Shown: positions 43,542 to 52,747 of the stretch, in pieces
Layout: each line of letters begins with the position of its first letter
Position numbering within the stretch: the first letter of the stretch is position 1
Assembly: GCF_048553275.1 (NCBI RefSeq)
Contig: NZ_JBLZMW010000005.1
Location: 1 to 64,000, forward strand
Reading direction: 5' to 3'
Length of the DNA stretch: 64,000 nt
DNA from: Pacificoceanicola sp048553275
GTDB taxonomy: Bacteria; Pseudomonadota; Alphaproteobacteria; Rhodobacterales; Rhodobacteraceae
Program-made: the position numbers and the translations under genes
Notes under the pieces: generated by a model
Told to the model about the DNA's origin: nothing
Databases searched by the model: none
The model's input: only the letters and a program-made list of their open reading frames with translations

Positions 43542-45596
43542 CTAGCCCGCCTCCCGCAGAACCTCAAGGAAAGCCGCACCAAAACGCTCGGCTTTCTTCT
43601 CGCCGAGCAGCCGCTCCATGGAGGAATCGCAATCCGGGCGCTGTTCCGCGATTTTGGCCAGTTGGGACGCCGAGCAGGACAGCGGCTTGTCCACGCCCTC
43701 CGGCCCGCGCATCAGCTGCGCCTGCGCCTCCATCAGGGCGTCGTAGAGCGTGCCGGCGTTGCGCCCGGCCAGCTTGCGCCGCGTCGGGTGCAGCTCTTCG
43801 ACACTGCCGTTGATGACTTCGAGGAAGGCATTGCCATAGCGCTCCAGTTTCGTCGCGCCGACGCCGTTGACCTGCGCCATCTGATCGAGGTTGGCGGGAC
43901 GCCGCTCTGCCATTTCGATCAGGGTGCGGTCCGGGAAGATCATGTAGGGCGGCATCTGCGCGTCCCGCGCCAGCGCCGTGCGCTTGGCCTTGAGCGCCGA
44001 GAACAGCGGCGCGTCTTCCTCGGAAACCAGCGCCTTGACCGCCGGGCGGCGCTCTGCGCTGCGGACGATCGTGTCCATGCGAAGCTGGATCGTCTCCTCG
44101 CCGCGCAGCAAGGGCCGCGCCCCTTCCGTCATCACCAACGCACCGTGACGCTCCGCATCGGGCCGCATCAGGTCGCGGCCCATCATCTGCCGGAACACCG
44201 CCTGCCATTGCCCCTTGGACAGATCTTTTCCCACGCCGAATGTGGGCAGCCCGTCGTGGCCGCGCTGGCGGATCTTGTTAGTGTCCTTGCCCATGAGAAT
44301 GTCGATCAAGTGGCCCGCACCAAAGGATTCGCCCGTCCTGAGCGCAGCGGACAGCGCCTTGCGCACCGCCTCGGTGCCGTCGAACAGCTCTGGCGGGGTG
44401 TCGCAGAGGTCGCAATTGCCGCAGGGCTCCGCCACCTCACCGAAGTATTTCAGCAGGGCCTGCCTGCGGCAGCCCAACGCCTCCGCCAGCCCGAGCAGCG
44501 CATTGAGCCGTCCGTGATCCGCATCGCGCCGCTCTGGCGGTGCATTGCCCTCGTCGATTTGCGAGCGGCGCAGGCGGATGTCATCCGGACCGAACAACGT
44601 CAGCGTTTCCGCCGGGGCGCCGTCCCGCCCGGCGCGGCCGATTTCCTGGTAGTAGGCCTCGATGCTCTTGGGCAGATCCGCGTGAGCGACCCAGCGGATG
44701 TCCGGCTTGTCCACGCCCATGCCAAAGGCCACCGTCGCCACGACGATCAGCCCGTCCTCCGTGGCAAACCGTTCCTCCACTGCGCGGCGATCCTGCGCCT
44801 CCATCCCGCCGTGGTAATAGCAGGCCGAATGCCCCGCCTCCGCCAAAGCCTGCGCTAGGGTCTGGGTCTTGGCGCGAGTGCCGCAATAGACGATGCCGGA
44901 CTGCCCCTTGCGGGCCTTGGCAAAGCTCAGGATCTGCTGACGCGGGCCGTCCTTGGGTTGAAAGGCGAGGTGAATGTTGGGCCGGTCAAAGCCGCGCAGG
45001 AAGGTCTCCGGTTGCTGGCCATCGAACAGCCGCGTGACGATCTCTTCCTGCGTTTCGGCATCCGCCGTGGCGGTGAAGGCGGCCAGCGGCACGTCCAACG
45101 CGCGGCGCAGCTCCCCGATGCGCAGGTAATCAGGCCGGAAATCATGGCCCCACTGGCTGACGCAATGCGCTTCGTCCACCGCGATCAGGGAGACACCGGC
45201 CTGCGACAGCATCCGCTGTGTGCCGGTATTGGCAAGCCGTTCGGGTGCAAGGTAGAGCAGCTTGAGCGAGCCATTCTGCAGCATGTCCCAGACCGCGTCG
45301 GTCTCTTCGGGGGTGTTGCCGGAGGTCAGGGCCCCGGCGGCGACACCGGCCTCGCGCAGCCCGCGCACCTGATCGCGCATCAACGCGATGAGCGGTGAGA
45401 TGACCACCGTCACCCCGCCCCGTATCAAGGCAGGCAGTTGAAAACAGAGGGATTTGCCACCCCCCGTGGGCATGATGGCAAGCACGTTCCGTCCCGTCGC
45501 GACGGCGTCGACGATCTCGCCCTGACCCGGGCGGAACCCGTCAAAGCCGAAAACATCCTTGAGAAGCGCCTCGGCGGGCGCGGCGTCGCGGGGCAT
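43542..45596 (-). CDS. recQ: ATP-dependent DNA helicase RecQ
   Basis: 684 residues. Walker A MPTGGGKSLCFQ, DEAH box VDEAHCVSQWGHDFRPDY, and helicase motif VI around GRAGRDG. The RQC zinc-binding cysteines include CGNCDLC. An HRDC domain lies at about 535-600. The last 60 residues (CSASQLAKIAEQRPDC, ERFGAAFLEVLREAG) look like a second, degenerate HRDC copy. It unwinds DNA in recombination and fork repair. Same strand as yaaA. Confidence 0.96.
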   Translation of the reverse strand: MPRDAAPAEALLKDVFGFDGFRPGQGEIVDAVATGRNVLAIMPTGGGKSLCFQLPALIRGGVTVVISPLIALMRDQVRGLREAGVAAGALTSGNTPEETDAVWDMLQNGSLKLLYLAPERLANTGTQRMLSQAGVSLIAVDEAHCVSQWGHDFRPDYLRIGELRRALDVPLAAFTATADAETQEEIVTRLFDGQQPETFLRGFDRPNIHLAFQPKDGPRQQILSFAKARKGQSGIVYCGTRAKTQTLAQALAEAGHSACYYHGGMEAQDRRAVEERFATEDGLIVVATVAFGMGVDKPDIRWVAHADLPKSIEAYYQEIGRAGRDGAPAETLTLFGPDDIRLRRSQIDEGNAPPERRDADHGRLNALLGLAEALGCRRQALLKYFGEVAEPCGNCDLCDTPPELFDGTEAVRKALSAALRTGESFGAGHLIDILMGKDTNKIRQRGHDGLPTFGVGKDLSKGQWQAVFRQMMGRDLMRPDAERHGALVMTEGARPLLRGEETIQLRMDTIVRSAERRPAVKALVSEEDAPLFSALKAKRTALARDAQMPPYMIFPDRTLIEMAERRPANLDQMAQVNGVGATKLERYGNAFLEVINGSVEELHPTRRKLAGRNAGTLYDALMEAQAQLMRGPEGVDKPLSCSASQLAKIAEQRPDCDSSMERLLGEKKAERFGAAFLEVLREAG

Positions 45597-45724
45597 GGGA
45601 CCTGCCGATTATTACTAGATCTGCTCTATTCCCGACAATCACACACTAAGATTCGGTGAATCAAGCCCCGACTGACCGCCTTTGCCGCGCGCCCGTCCGA
45701 TTTCAGCCGATTGCCCGAAGACCG

Positions 45725-46021
45725 TCAGTAGCCGTAGAAGACCCCGGCGTTGTTGGCGAGGATGATCCGGATCGCATAAACCGCAACCAGAGCGACAAGC
45801 GGCGCAAGATCAAGACCGCCCATGGCCGGCAGGATCGTGCGGATCCGCGAGTAGACCGGATCGAGAATACGGTTCAACCCGTCCCAGATCTGCGCCACGA
45901 TCGGCTGCCGCAGGTTCAGCACCTGGAAATTAATCAGCCAGCTCATGATGACGTGGGCAATGATGAAGAACCAGACGATGTCGAGGATCAGCATCAGGAT
46001 TTGGAACAGCGACTGCATCAT
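45725..46021 (-). CDS. YggT family membrane protein
   Basis: 98 residues, two YggT repeats: N-terminal helix LMLILDIVWFFIIAHVIMSW and C-terminal LAPLVALVAVYAIRIIL, with the RILDPVYSRIRTILPAMGGLD loop between them (conserved DP and PxxG). YggT proteins are linked to division and membrane organisation in some bacteria. The first of two adjacent ATGs (46021) follows AAGGGG. Divergent from the thioesterase gene. Confidence 0.92.
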   Translation of the reverse strand: MMQSLFQILMLILDIVWFFIIAHVIMSWLINFQVLNLRQPIVAQIWDGLNRILDPVYSRIRTILPAMGGLDLAPLVALVAVYAIRIILANNAGVFYGY

Positions 46022-46164
46022 ACGCCCCTTGCGTTTCGATAGTTTCGTTAAGACCGCGCAAGACCTAAGCATTCGCTGCCGAAAGGGCAAGACGGGACGC
46101 AAGGTCGTGGTTGACGCGCGGTTGCCACCGGCGCACCACGGCGGCCAATCACAAGGAGCCGCCG

Positions 46165-46707
46165 ATGTATCCGTTCTTCCGCCTGTACAAGGACATGTAT
46201 TTTGCCCGCCGCGCGTCGCGCATGGGCCTTCTCGACACTCATGTCAGCCACCACCGCTGCATGCCCTGGGATCTCGACATGTGGATGGAACTGAACAACG
46301 GGCGGACCCTGACGATCTATGACCTCGGACGTATTCCCATGGCCGAGCGCAGCGGGCTTCTGGACGTACTGAAACAGCAACGCTGGGGCCTGACAATCGC
46401 CGGATCGGTGGTCCGCTACCGCCGCCGCGTGAGAATGTTCGACAAGGTCAGGATGCTGAGCCGGGTGACGGGATGGGATCACCGCTTCGTCTATCTCGAA
46501 CAGTCCATGTGGAAAGACGGCGAATGCACCAGCCACGCGGTCTATCGCTCCGCGATCACCGACAGCAAGGGCATCGTGACCACGGACCGCATCATGCACG
46601 CGATGCAACAGGACGTGGCCTCACCGGAGCTGCCCGAGTGGATCAAGGCGTGGATCACCGCCGAAGACAAACGTCCCTGGCCGCCGATGCTGGATGCCGC
46701 AAACTGA
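46165..46707 (+). CDS. hotdog-fold acyl-CoA thioesterase
   Basis: 180 residues. THEM6/4HBT-type hotdog signature: MPWDLDMWMELNNGRTLTIY near the N-terminus and FVYLEQSMWKDG later. It probably hydrolyses acyl-CoA; the chain-length preference is unknown. AAGGAG lies 6 nt before the ATG. The next gene is convergent, separated by a 120-bp region carrying repeat copy B. Confidence 0.85.
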   Translation: MYPFFRLYKDMYFARRASRMGLLDTHVSHHRCMPWDLDMWMELNNGRTLTIYDLGRIPMAERSGLLDVLKQQRWGLTIAGSVVRYRRRVRMFDKVRMLSRVTGWDHRFVYLEQSMWKDGECTSHAVYRSAITDSKGIVTTDRIMHAMQQDVASPELPEWIKAWITAEDKRPWPPMLDAAN

Positions 46708-46721
46708 CCCCCCGCACCCTG

Positions 46722-46781
46722 CTTCTTCTCTTTCCAAATACCTCCGGGGGAGTCGGCGAAGCTGACGGGGGCAGCGCCCCC
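46722..46781. repeat. intergenic two-hairpin repeat, copy B
   Basis: GCTTCTTCTCTTTCCAAATA, then CGGGGGAGTCG, then GTCGGC/GCTGAC and GGGGGC-AGC-GCCCCC hairpins, matching copy A at 29310-29368 over about 60 bp. It lies between convergent thioesterase and soeC genes and may serve as a bidirectional transcript end. A 12-bp palindrome ACAAAATTTTGT follows at 46784-46795. Confidence 0.7.
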
Positions 46782-46827
46782 ACACAAAATTTTGTTCCGG
46801 CAAAATTTTTCTGCGGCAAGAAGACGG

Positions 46828-47700
46828 TCACCGACCGTAATAGAGCCCAGCGACGTGCTCGGCCTCGGCAAAGAACAGCCAGCGCGCGGCAAAAACGCCG
46901 AGGATGTGGCACAGCACGGCCAGTGCCGCCAAAATATGCGAGAAGGGCAGCGACAAGCAGAGCACCGGCACGACTGCCATCAGCAAAAGCGCGATCACCC
47001 GCAGTTTCAGCGCATGTTTGCGGGCCACGCGATAGGCCATTTCGCGCATGACGTAATTTGATCCGGTATGCGGCGGCTCGAAAGCGCGAAGCGTCCCACC
47101 CATGGAACCAAGGCCCGTGGCCGTGGCAAGGGTCGAGCCGGACCCGGCAAGCCGTCTGTCGCCATCGATCCAGACATACAGTTGCAGTGCGCCCGCAAGA
47201 GCCAGACCAACGCCGCCTTCGACAATCCGCCCCGACAGCAAGGCCCCACCCGAGACGGAGAGCAGAAGAAACAGCGCGGGCGTGCTCCAGTGATGCCAGC
47301 GCGGTACGGTCCTGAGCTGCGCATAGATCATCGATGTGGCAAAGACCGTGACGAGGCATAGCAAGGCAGAGAGCCAGCCGATCGGCGCAATGTGCGCACC
47401 GAAGACCACCAGCGCCAACGCATAAAGCCCCGACACGCCCAGCGCGCCAGCCGCGGCCCAGGCCTCGCGTGAGAGCCAGCTGCTGCGCCACTGGGTGAAC
47501 GCCTTGAGCGCCCGCTCCTTGCGGCCCAGGTGGAAGGCTGAGAACAACAGCCCGCCGCCCGACAGCGCAAAGGCGATGGCGAAGAACGCAAAGCCGACAA
47601 GACCGGTGGGCGGGTCCGGGTCGATCCCGAGCCAGACCAGCAAGCCAAAGCCGAGCCCCGAGAGCGTGGTGAAGGCGATGATTGACGGGGCCGGATGCAT
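46828..47700 (-). CDS. soeC: membrane anchor of SoeABC-type sulfite dehydrogenase (DmsC family)
   Basis: 290 residues, about eight predicted helices, DmsC-like (TTLSGLGFGLLVWLGI, FHLGRKERALKAFTQWRSSWLS). It anchors SoeAB at the inner membrane and passes electrons to quinone. The ATG at 47700 precedes the first helix. It is the last gene of soeA-orf40-soeB-soeC; a hairpin lies between it and soeB. Confidence 0.85.
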   Translation of the reverse strand: MHPAPSIIAFTTLSGLGFGLLVWLGIDPDPPTGLVGFAFFAIAFALSGGGLLFSAFHLGRKERALKAFTQWRSSWLSREAWAAAGALGVSGLYALALVVFGAHIAPIGWLSALLCLVTVFATSMIYAQLRTVPRWHHWSTPALFLLLSVSGGALLSGRIVEGGVGLALAGALQLYVWIDGDRRLAGSGSTLATATGLGSMGGTLRAFEPPHTGSNYVMREMAYRVARKHALKLRVIALLLMAVVPVLCLSLPFSHILAALAVLCHILGVFAARWLFFAEAEHVAGLYYGR

Positions 47701-47722
47701 CAGGCCGCCTTTCGTCCGGCGT

Positions 47723-47739
47723 GCGGGGCAAAGCCCCGC
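47723..47739. repeat. GCGGGGC-AAA-GCCCCGC hairpin between soeB and soeC
   Basis: Perfect 7-bp stem with an AAA loop in the 79-bp soeB-soeC spacer. The core GGGGCAAAGCCCC is also in repeat copy A. It may limit soeC expression or protect the upstream mRNA. Confidence 0.6.
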
Positions 47740-47779
47740 CCTACAGAGTGTCGGATCATTGTCTCGGGTGGCCGCAGTG

Positions 47780-48529
47780 TCATAGCTTCTCCAGCGCTTT
47801 GTCGATCCAGCGCAGCAGCCCGCGCGGCTCTTCTGCGACCGGCTCAAGGAAGGGGGCCAACACATCGACCTCGCCCTCCCAGCGGTCCTTGGGCCGGGGC
47901 GGCAGGTATTTGTTGACCGGCTTCGTGCCCTGTTCCGGCATCAGATCCACGCCGCCGCGCTCCGCCACCAGCTGGCTGACGTCGCTGCCCGGATCGCCGA
48001 GATCCCCGAAATGCCGCGCGCCTGCCGGGCAGCTGCGCACGCAGGCCGGAACGCGGTCCTCTTCGGGCAGGTTTTCGTTGTAGATGCGATCGACGCAGAG
48101 GGTGCATTTCTTCATCACGCCCTCCGCGAGATCCAGCTCGCGCGCGCCGTAGGGACAGGCCCAGGCGCAGAGCCCGCAGCCGATGCAATCGCTTTCATTC
48201 ACCAGAACGATGCCGTCCTCCACCCGTTTGTAGCTCGCCCCCGTGGGACAGACCGTCACACAAGGAGCGTCTTCGCAGTGCAGGCAGGACCGCGGGAAAT
48301 GCACCAGCTGGGCGGCGCCCTCCTCTGGCTGCACCTCATAGCTGTGCACGCGGTTGAGGAAAGTGCCCGTGGGATCGGCGCCATACGGCTCCTGATCCGA
48401 CAGGGGCGCGCCGTAATTCTGGGTGTTCCAGCCCTTGCAGGACACCACGCAGGCATGACAGCCCACGCATGTATCGAGGTCGATCACCAGACCCATCTTG
48501 CGCTCTGTGCGCTCTGGCAGCTGGGTCAT
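47780..48529 (-). CDS. soeB: iron-sulfur subunit of SoeABC-type sulfite dehydrogenase
   Basis: 249 residues with four 4Fe-4S cysteine groups of the DmsB type: CVGCHACVVSCKGWN, CLHCEDAPCVTVCPTGA, CIGCGLCAWACPYGA and CTLCVDRI paired with CVRSCPAGA. It carries electrons from the molybdenum subunit to the membrane anchor. Its ATG overlaps the stop of the 40-codon frame (ATGA). No Tat signal, so it is cytoplasmic. Confidence 0.92.
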   Translation of the reverse strand: MTQLPERTERKMGLVIDLDTCVGCHACVVSCKGWNTQNYGAPLSDQEPYGADPTGTFLNRVHSYEVQPEEGAAQLVHFPRSCLHCEDAPCVTVCPTGASYKRVEDGIVLVNESDCIGCGLCAWACPYGARELDLAEGVMKKCTLCVDRIYNENLPEEDRVPACVRSCPAGARHFGDLGDPGSDVSQLVAERGGVDLMPEQGTKPVNKYLPPRPKDRWEGEVDVLAPFLEPVAEEPRGLLRWIDKALEKL

Positions 48530-48648
48530 GCCGCGCCCTCCCGGCCATGGTTCGATTCAGGCACAGGCTCAAAGGCAGTAGCGCGACAATGCGCACCCGG
48601 GCGAACCGGCGGGACAATGGCCTGAACGGGAAAATCACCGACCATCAT
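48526..48648 (-). CDS. 40-residue reading frame coupled to soeA and soeB
   Basis: Starts ATGATG inside the soeA stop (ATGA) and ends with TGA inside the soeB ATG (ATGA), so it fills the soeA-soeB gap exactly. The peptide begins MMVGDFPVQAIVPPVRPGA and has a single Cys; I recognise no family. It may be a real small protein, or simply a translational bridge that carries ribosomes from soeA to soeB. Confidence 0.55.
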   Translation of the reverse strand: MMVGDFPVQAIVPPVRPGAHCRATAFEPVPESNHGREGAA

Positions 48649-51467
48649 TCTGTCACCTCCCATGCCAAAGCGCCCGGCGCCGGGGGAACCGGGCTTTGCT
48701 GCGCCTCGAAGACGGGCAGCGCCTCGTCCGGGGCCTTGGTCTTTTCCAGCCGCACACGCAGATCGAACCACGCGGCCTGACCGGTGATCGGATCGGAATT
48801 GGACCAGCGCAGCCCGTCGCCCTTGGGCGGCAGCAGCTCGTGGATCAGGTGGTTGAGCAGGAAGCCTTTCGTCGCCTCCGGCGCAGCCTTGTCCAGCGCC
48901 CAGGCGCCCTTGCGTTTGCCGATGGCATTCCACGTCCAGACGGTATCGGAATTGAGCGCGGCCATATGAGCGGCGGGTACGGTGATTTCGCCATGGGAAG
49001 AGGTGACGCGGACCCAATCGCCATCCTGCAAACCGAGTTTCTCCCACCAGTAGGTTGGCAGATAGAGCGGGTTGCGCCCGTGGATCTGCCGCAGCCAGGC
49101 ATTTTGCGACCCCCAGGAATGATACATCGCCATCGGGCGCTGCGTCAGCGCGTGCACCGGAAAGCCCGCCGGATCTTCGTGCGCATCGGAAAGCGGCGCA
49201 TACCAGATCGGCAGCGGGTCCATGGTCACGGCCATGCGCGCGCGCAGGTGCTCTGGAGGCAGATGCGCGCCTGTTCCTTCGGCGGCGGCCTGAAACCGGC
49301 GCAGCGGTTCGGAGTAAAGCTCAAAGACATAGGGCGTGGGCGCCTCGAACAGGCCCATCTCCACCGCCCAGTCCTGATAGGCGCTGTTCCATGGTTTGTA
49401 GAACCGGGCCGCCTCCGGGATGTGAAAACTGGCAAAGCCGCCGTTGGCGATATAGCTGTCGAGCTGTGCCGAGTTTGGCGCGCCACGCCCGTGGGTCAGC
49501 CCCTTGTCGCCCATCCGCCAGCCCGCAAGCGGCCCTATGCCCGGCTTGCGCTGATGGCTCTGGATGTAATCGGCATAATCCGCGTAGAGCGGCGCGCCGT
49601 CCTCATCCACGAACCCCGGAAGCCCGAGCCGCGCCCCGAGGTCGATCAGCACCGATTGAAACCCGCGCACATCGCGGTCCGGCTTCACCACCGGCCAGCG
49701 GATGGCATCACCCGCCGCGTCCGGCTCGGAGATCGGCCGGTCGAGCAGCGAAATGCAATCGTGCCGCTCCAGGTATGTCGTATCGGGCAGGATCAGGTCG
49801 GCATAGGCAACCATCTCGGAGCTATAGGCATCGGAGTAGATGATCCGGGGAATGACGTACTCCCCGTCCTCATCGGTATCGGTCAGCATTTCCATGACCT
49901 TGCGGGTGTTCATCGACGAATTCCACGCCATGTTCGCCATGTAGAGGAAAAGCGTGTCGATCTTGTACGGGTCCCCGGCGTGGGCGTTTGAGATCACCAT
50001 GTGCATGAGGCCATGGACGCTCAGCGGGTTTTCCCAGGTAAAGGCCTTGTCGATGCGGATCGGCTGGCCGGCCGGGTCCAGCGCCAAGTCGGCGGGCCCC
50101 TGCGGATAGCCCAGATGCGGACCATCGAGCGGCTGGCCCGGCGTGACTTTGAAATGCGGTTTGGGATGGGCGTGCGCGGGTTTGGGATAGGGCGGCTTGA
50201 AGCGCATCCCGCCCGGCGTTTCCACCGACCCCAGAAGAATTTGCAGAATGTGCAGCGCCCGACAGGTCTGAAACCCGTTCGAATGCGCCGAGACACCGCG
50301 CATGGCATGGAAGCTGACCGGGCGGCCGATCATCTGTTCGTGGCGCTCGCCCCGGAAGTCGGTCCAGGGCTGATCCAGCACGATCGCCTCGTCAAAGGCC
50401 ACCCGCGCCAGTTCCGCCGCGATCCGGCGGATACGCTCCGGGGTCAGGCCGGTTTTCGGCCCCACCACATCCGGGCTGTATTGCGCGTCCATGTAGCGCT
50501 CGACGATCCGGTGCATCACCGAGGCATGGGTCACGCCAGCCTTGCGAAAATGCCCGGTCAGGTCCGGCTGTACGCCCTGCCCGTCCCAGGGAGCGAGCCT
50601 GCCGGTGCGGCGGTCGATCACCTGCGGTTTGCCGTCTTCATCGCGCAGCGCCAGTCCGTAGCCCTCGGACTTCGGATCACTGTCGAGAATGAACGGCGCG
50701 TTGGTGAACCGCGCGAGATAGGACAGGTCGATTTTCCCGGCCTTCAACAGGCAATGGATCAACGACAGGATGAACAGCCCGTCGGTGCCCGGCCGGATTC
50801 CCACCCATTCATCGGCAATCGCGTTATACCCCGAGCGAATGGGGTTCACCCCGATCACCGTCGCGCCGCGTTCCTTCAGCTTGCCCAAACCGATCTTGAT
50901 CGGGTTGCTGTCGTGATCCTCGGCAACGCCAAACAGCATGAACAGCTTGGTCCGATCCCAATCCGGGCTGCCGAACTCCCAGAACGCCCCGCCCATGGTG
51001 TAGATGCCCGCCGCCGCCATATTGACGCTGCAAAATCCGCCATGCGCGGCGAAATTCGGCGTGCCGAACTGCTGCGCCCAATAGCCGGTGAACGACTGGC
51101 TCTGATCCCGCCCGGTGAAAAAGGCCAGCTTTTCCGGCGCGGTTTCACGCAGGGGTTTCATCCACGACTCCGCCGTTTCCAGCGCGTCTTCCCAGCTGAT
51201 TTCCTCGAATTGCCCGGACCCACGCGGCCCGACGCGCCGCAGGGGCGCGCGCAGACGCGAGGGCGCGTTGTGCTGCATGATCCCGGCGCTGCCCTTGGCG
51301 CAGAGCACGCCCTTGTTCACAGGATGATCGCGGTTGCCCTCGATATAGGCAACCTTGCCGCCTTTCATGTGGACGTTGATCCCGCACCGGCAGGCGCACA
51401 TGTAGCAGGTCGTCTTGCGCACCTCGTCCGAGACCTCCGGCGATGTGTTCAGATCAGGCTGGGCCAT
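48645..51467 (-). CDS. soeA: molybdenum subunit of SoeABC-type sulfite dehydrogenase
   Basis: 940 residues, DMSO reductase family. The 4Fe-4S ligands are Cys21, Cys24, Cys28 and Cys56 (CYMCACRCG; GVLCAKG). Molybdopterin domains follow (LFMLFGVAEDHDSNPIKIG; DRTKLF). HGGFCSVN is the likely Mo-ligand region. There is no Tat signal, which fits the cytoplasm-facing SoeA known from Allochromatium and Ruegeria and distinguishes it from periplasmic DMSO or polysulfide enzymes. It oxidises sulfite to sulfate. AAGGA precedes the ATG at 51467. Assignment to sulfite rests on the nearby xsc and pta. Confidence 0.85.
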   Translation of the reverse strand: MAQPDLNTSPEVSDEVRKTTCYMCACRCGINVHMKGGKVAYIEGNRDHPVNKGVLCAKGSAGIMQHNAPSRLRAPLRRVGPRGSGQFEEISWEDALETAESWMKPLRETAPEKLAFFTGRDQSQSFTGYWAQQFGTPNFAAHGGFCSVNMAAAGIYTMGGAFWEFGSPDWDRTKLFMLFGVAEDHDSNPIKIGLGKLKERGATVIGVNPIRSGYNAIADEWVGIRPGTDGLFILSLIHCLLKAGKIDLSYLARFTNAPFILDSDPKSEGYGLALRDEDGKPQVIDRRTGRLAPWDGQGVQPDLTGHFRKAGVTHASVMHRIVERYMDAQYSPDVVGPKTGLTPERIRRIAAELARVAFDEAIVLDQPWTDFRGERHEQMIGRPVSFHAMRGVSAHSNGFQTCRALHILQILLGSVETPGGMRFKPPYPKPAHAHPKPHFKVTPGQPLDGPHLGYPQGPADLALDPAGQPIRIDKAFTWENPLSVHGLMHMVISNAHAGDPYKIDTLFLYMANMAWNSSMNTRKVMEMLTDTDEDGEYVIPRIIYSDAYSSEMVAYADLILPDTTYLERHDCISLLDRPISEPDAAGDAIRWPVVKPDRDVRGFQSVLIDLGARLGLPGFVDEDGAPLYADYADYIQSHQRKPGIGPLAGWRMGDKGLTHGRGAPNSAQLDSYIANGGFASFHIPEAARFYKPWNSAYQDWAVEMGLFEAPTPYVFELYSEPLRRFQAAAEGTGAHLPPEHLRARMAVTMDPLPIWYAPLSDAHEDPAGFPVHALTQRPMAMYHSWGSQNAWLRQIHGRNPLYLPTYWWEKLGLQDGDWVRVTSSHGEITVPAAHMAALNSDTVWTWNAIGKRKGAWALDKAAPEATKGFLLNHLIHELLPPKGDGLRWSNSDPITGQAAWFDLRVRLEKTKAPDEALPVFEAQQSPVPPAPGALAWEVTE

Positions 51468-51583
51468 CCTTGTCCTTCGTGTCGGGCGCAAGTCTGCGCA
51501 AGGTGTATCATTCGTATATCAATTTTATCGCTTCGCAAGGATTTCAGAGAAATTTCCCGCCCCTCGCGCCAGAATGCGAACCA

Positions 51584-52720
51584 TCATCTCTGCGCCATCG
51601 GTATATAGGGCCGTTTTTCCGGTCCGTTGTACAGGGTCAAAGGCCGGATCAGGATGTTCTGGCGTTGTTGTTCCAGACATTGGACAAGCCAGCCGGGCAT
51701 CCGCCCGATGGCAAAGATCGGCACGTAAAGGTCCATGGGAATGCCGTGCAATTGGTAGATCACGCCAGAGTAGAAATCGACGTTCACATTGAGGCCGTGG
51801 CGGGCGTAGGGCTTCATCGCTTCCACCACCGCCTGCAGGATCTCGTACCACTCCGGCGCGCCCATCTCTTCACCCAGTTTCCGCACCCCGTCGCGCATGT
51901 GCCGGGCGCGCGGGTCCTCGGCGCGATAGACCCGATGGCCAAAGCCGGTCACCGCCTCGCGACCCGCGCGCTTTTCCTTCACGTAGGCGGCGGCGTTCTC
52001 GGGGGTGCCAATCTCGCGCACCATTTTCATCACGTCCTCAGCCGCGCCACCATGGGCGGGTCCGGCCAGCGTGCTGAGCGCCGTGACCATCGCCCCATGC
52101 AGGGTGGCTTCTGTGCCCACGGTCACCCGCGCGGCAAAGCTCGACGCATTCGCGCCATGCTCCGCGTGCAGGATGAAATCCACATCGGCCAGACGCGCGG
52201 CATTGGCGCTGGGCCTTTCCCCCTTGAGCATCCAGAGCCAGTTTGCCGCGTGGCTCAACTCCGGGTCTGCGGGCACTGGTGCGCGCCCGTTGCGGATTGC
52301 CTCATGCGCCGCGATGATCATGGGCACCTGCGAGGTCAGGCGAATGCCATTGCGCAAGAAGCCATCTTCGCCCTTCTCCGTGCTCCCCGGCTCCAACGTC
52401 GCCAGGGCCGACACGCAGGTGCGCAGAACATCCATCGGATGGCCGTCCTTCGTGGCGTGGATCACGTCATGGATCGCATCGGGCAACTGCCGCGCCGCCT
52501 TCATCCGGGCATCGAAATCCGCAAGCTGTGCCGCATCCGGCAAATCGCCATGGATCAGCAGGTAACACACCTCCTCGAAGGTCGACTGCTCGGCCAGATC
52601 GTGGATCGTGTACCCGCGATAGAGCAGCTCCCCCGCCGCCCCGTCGATATGGCTCACGCCGGAGCGTTCGAAGTAAATGCCCTTGAGGCCACGGTTGATC
52701 TTCACGTCATCGCTCATCAT
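51584..52720 (-). CDS. citrate synthase / methylcitrate synthase family protein
   Basis: 378 residues, short type. Catalytic regions FILHAEHGANASSF, GPAHGGAAEDVM and GFGHRVYRAEDPRARH are intact. It condenses acetyl-CoA (or propionyl-CoA) with oxaloacetate; the family members cannot be separated by eye. It is upstream of soeA on the same strand and 27 bp from divergent pta, so here it probably draws acetyl-CoA made from sulfoacetaldehyde into the TCA cycle. A second ATG at 52717 has better spacing to AAAGG. Confidence 0.88.
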   Translation of the reverse strand: MMSDDVKINRGLKGIYFERSGVSHIDGAAGELLYRGYTIHDLAEQSTFEEVCYLLIHGDLPDAAQLADFDARMKAARQLPDAIHDVIHATKDGHPMDVLRTCVSALATLEPGSTEKGEDGFLRNGIRLTSQVPMIIAAHEAIRNGRAPVPADPELSHAANWLWMLKGERPSANAARLADVDFILHAEHGANASSFAARVTVGTEATLHGAMVTALSTLAGPAHGGAAEDVMKMVREIGTPENAAAYVKEKRAGREAVTGFGHRVYRAEDPRARHMRDGVRKLGEEMGAPEWYEILQAVVEAMKPYARHGLNVNVDFYSGVIYQLHGIPMDLYVPIFAIGRMPGWLVQCLEQQRQNILIRPLTLYNGPEKRPYIPMAQR

Positions 52721-52747
52721 GGTGCCTTTCGCAAACGGAGGGGTGTC

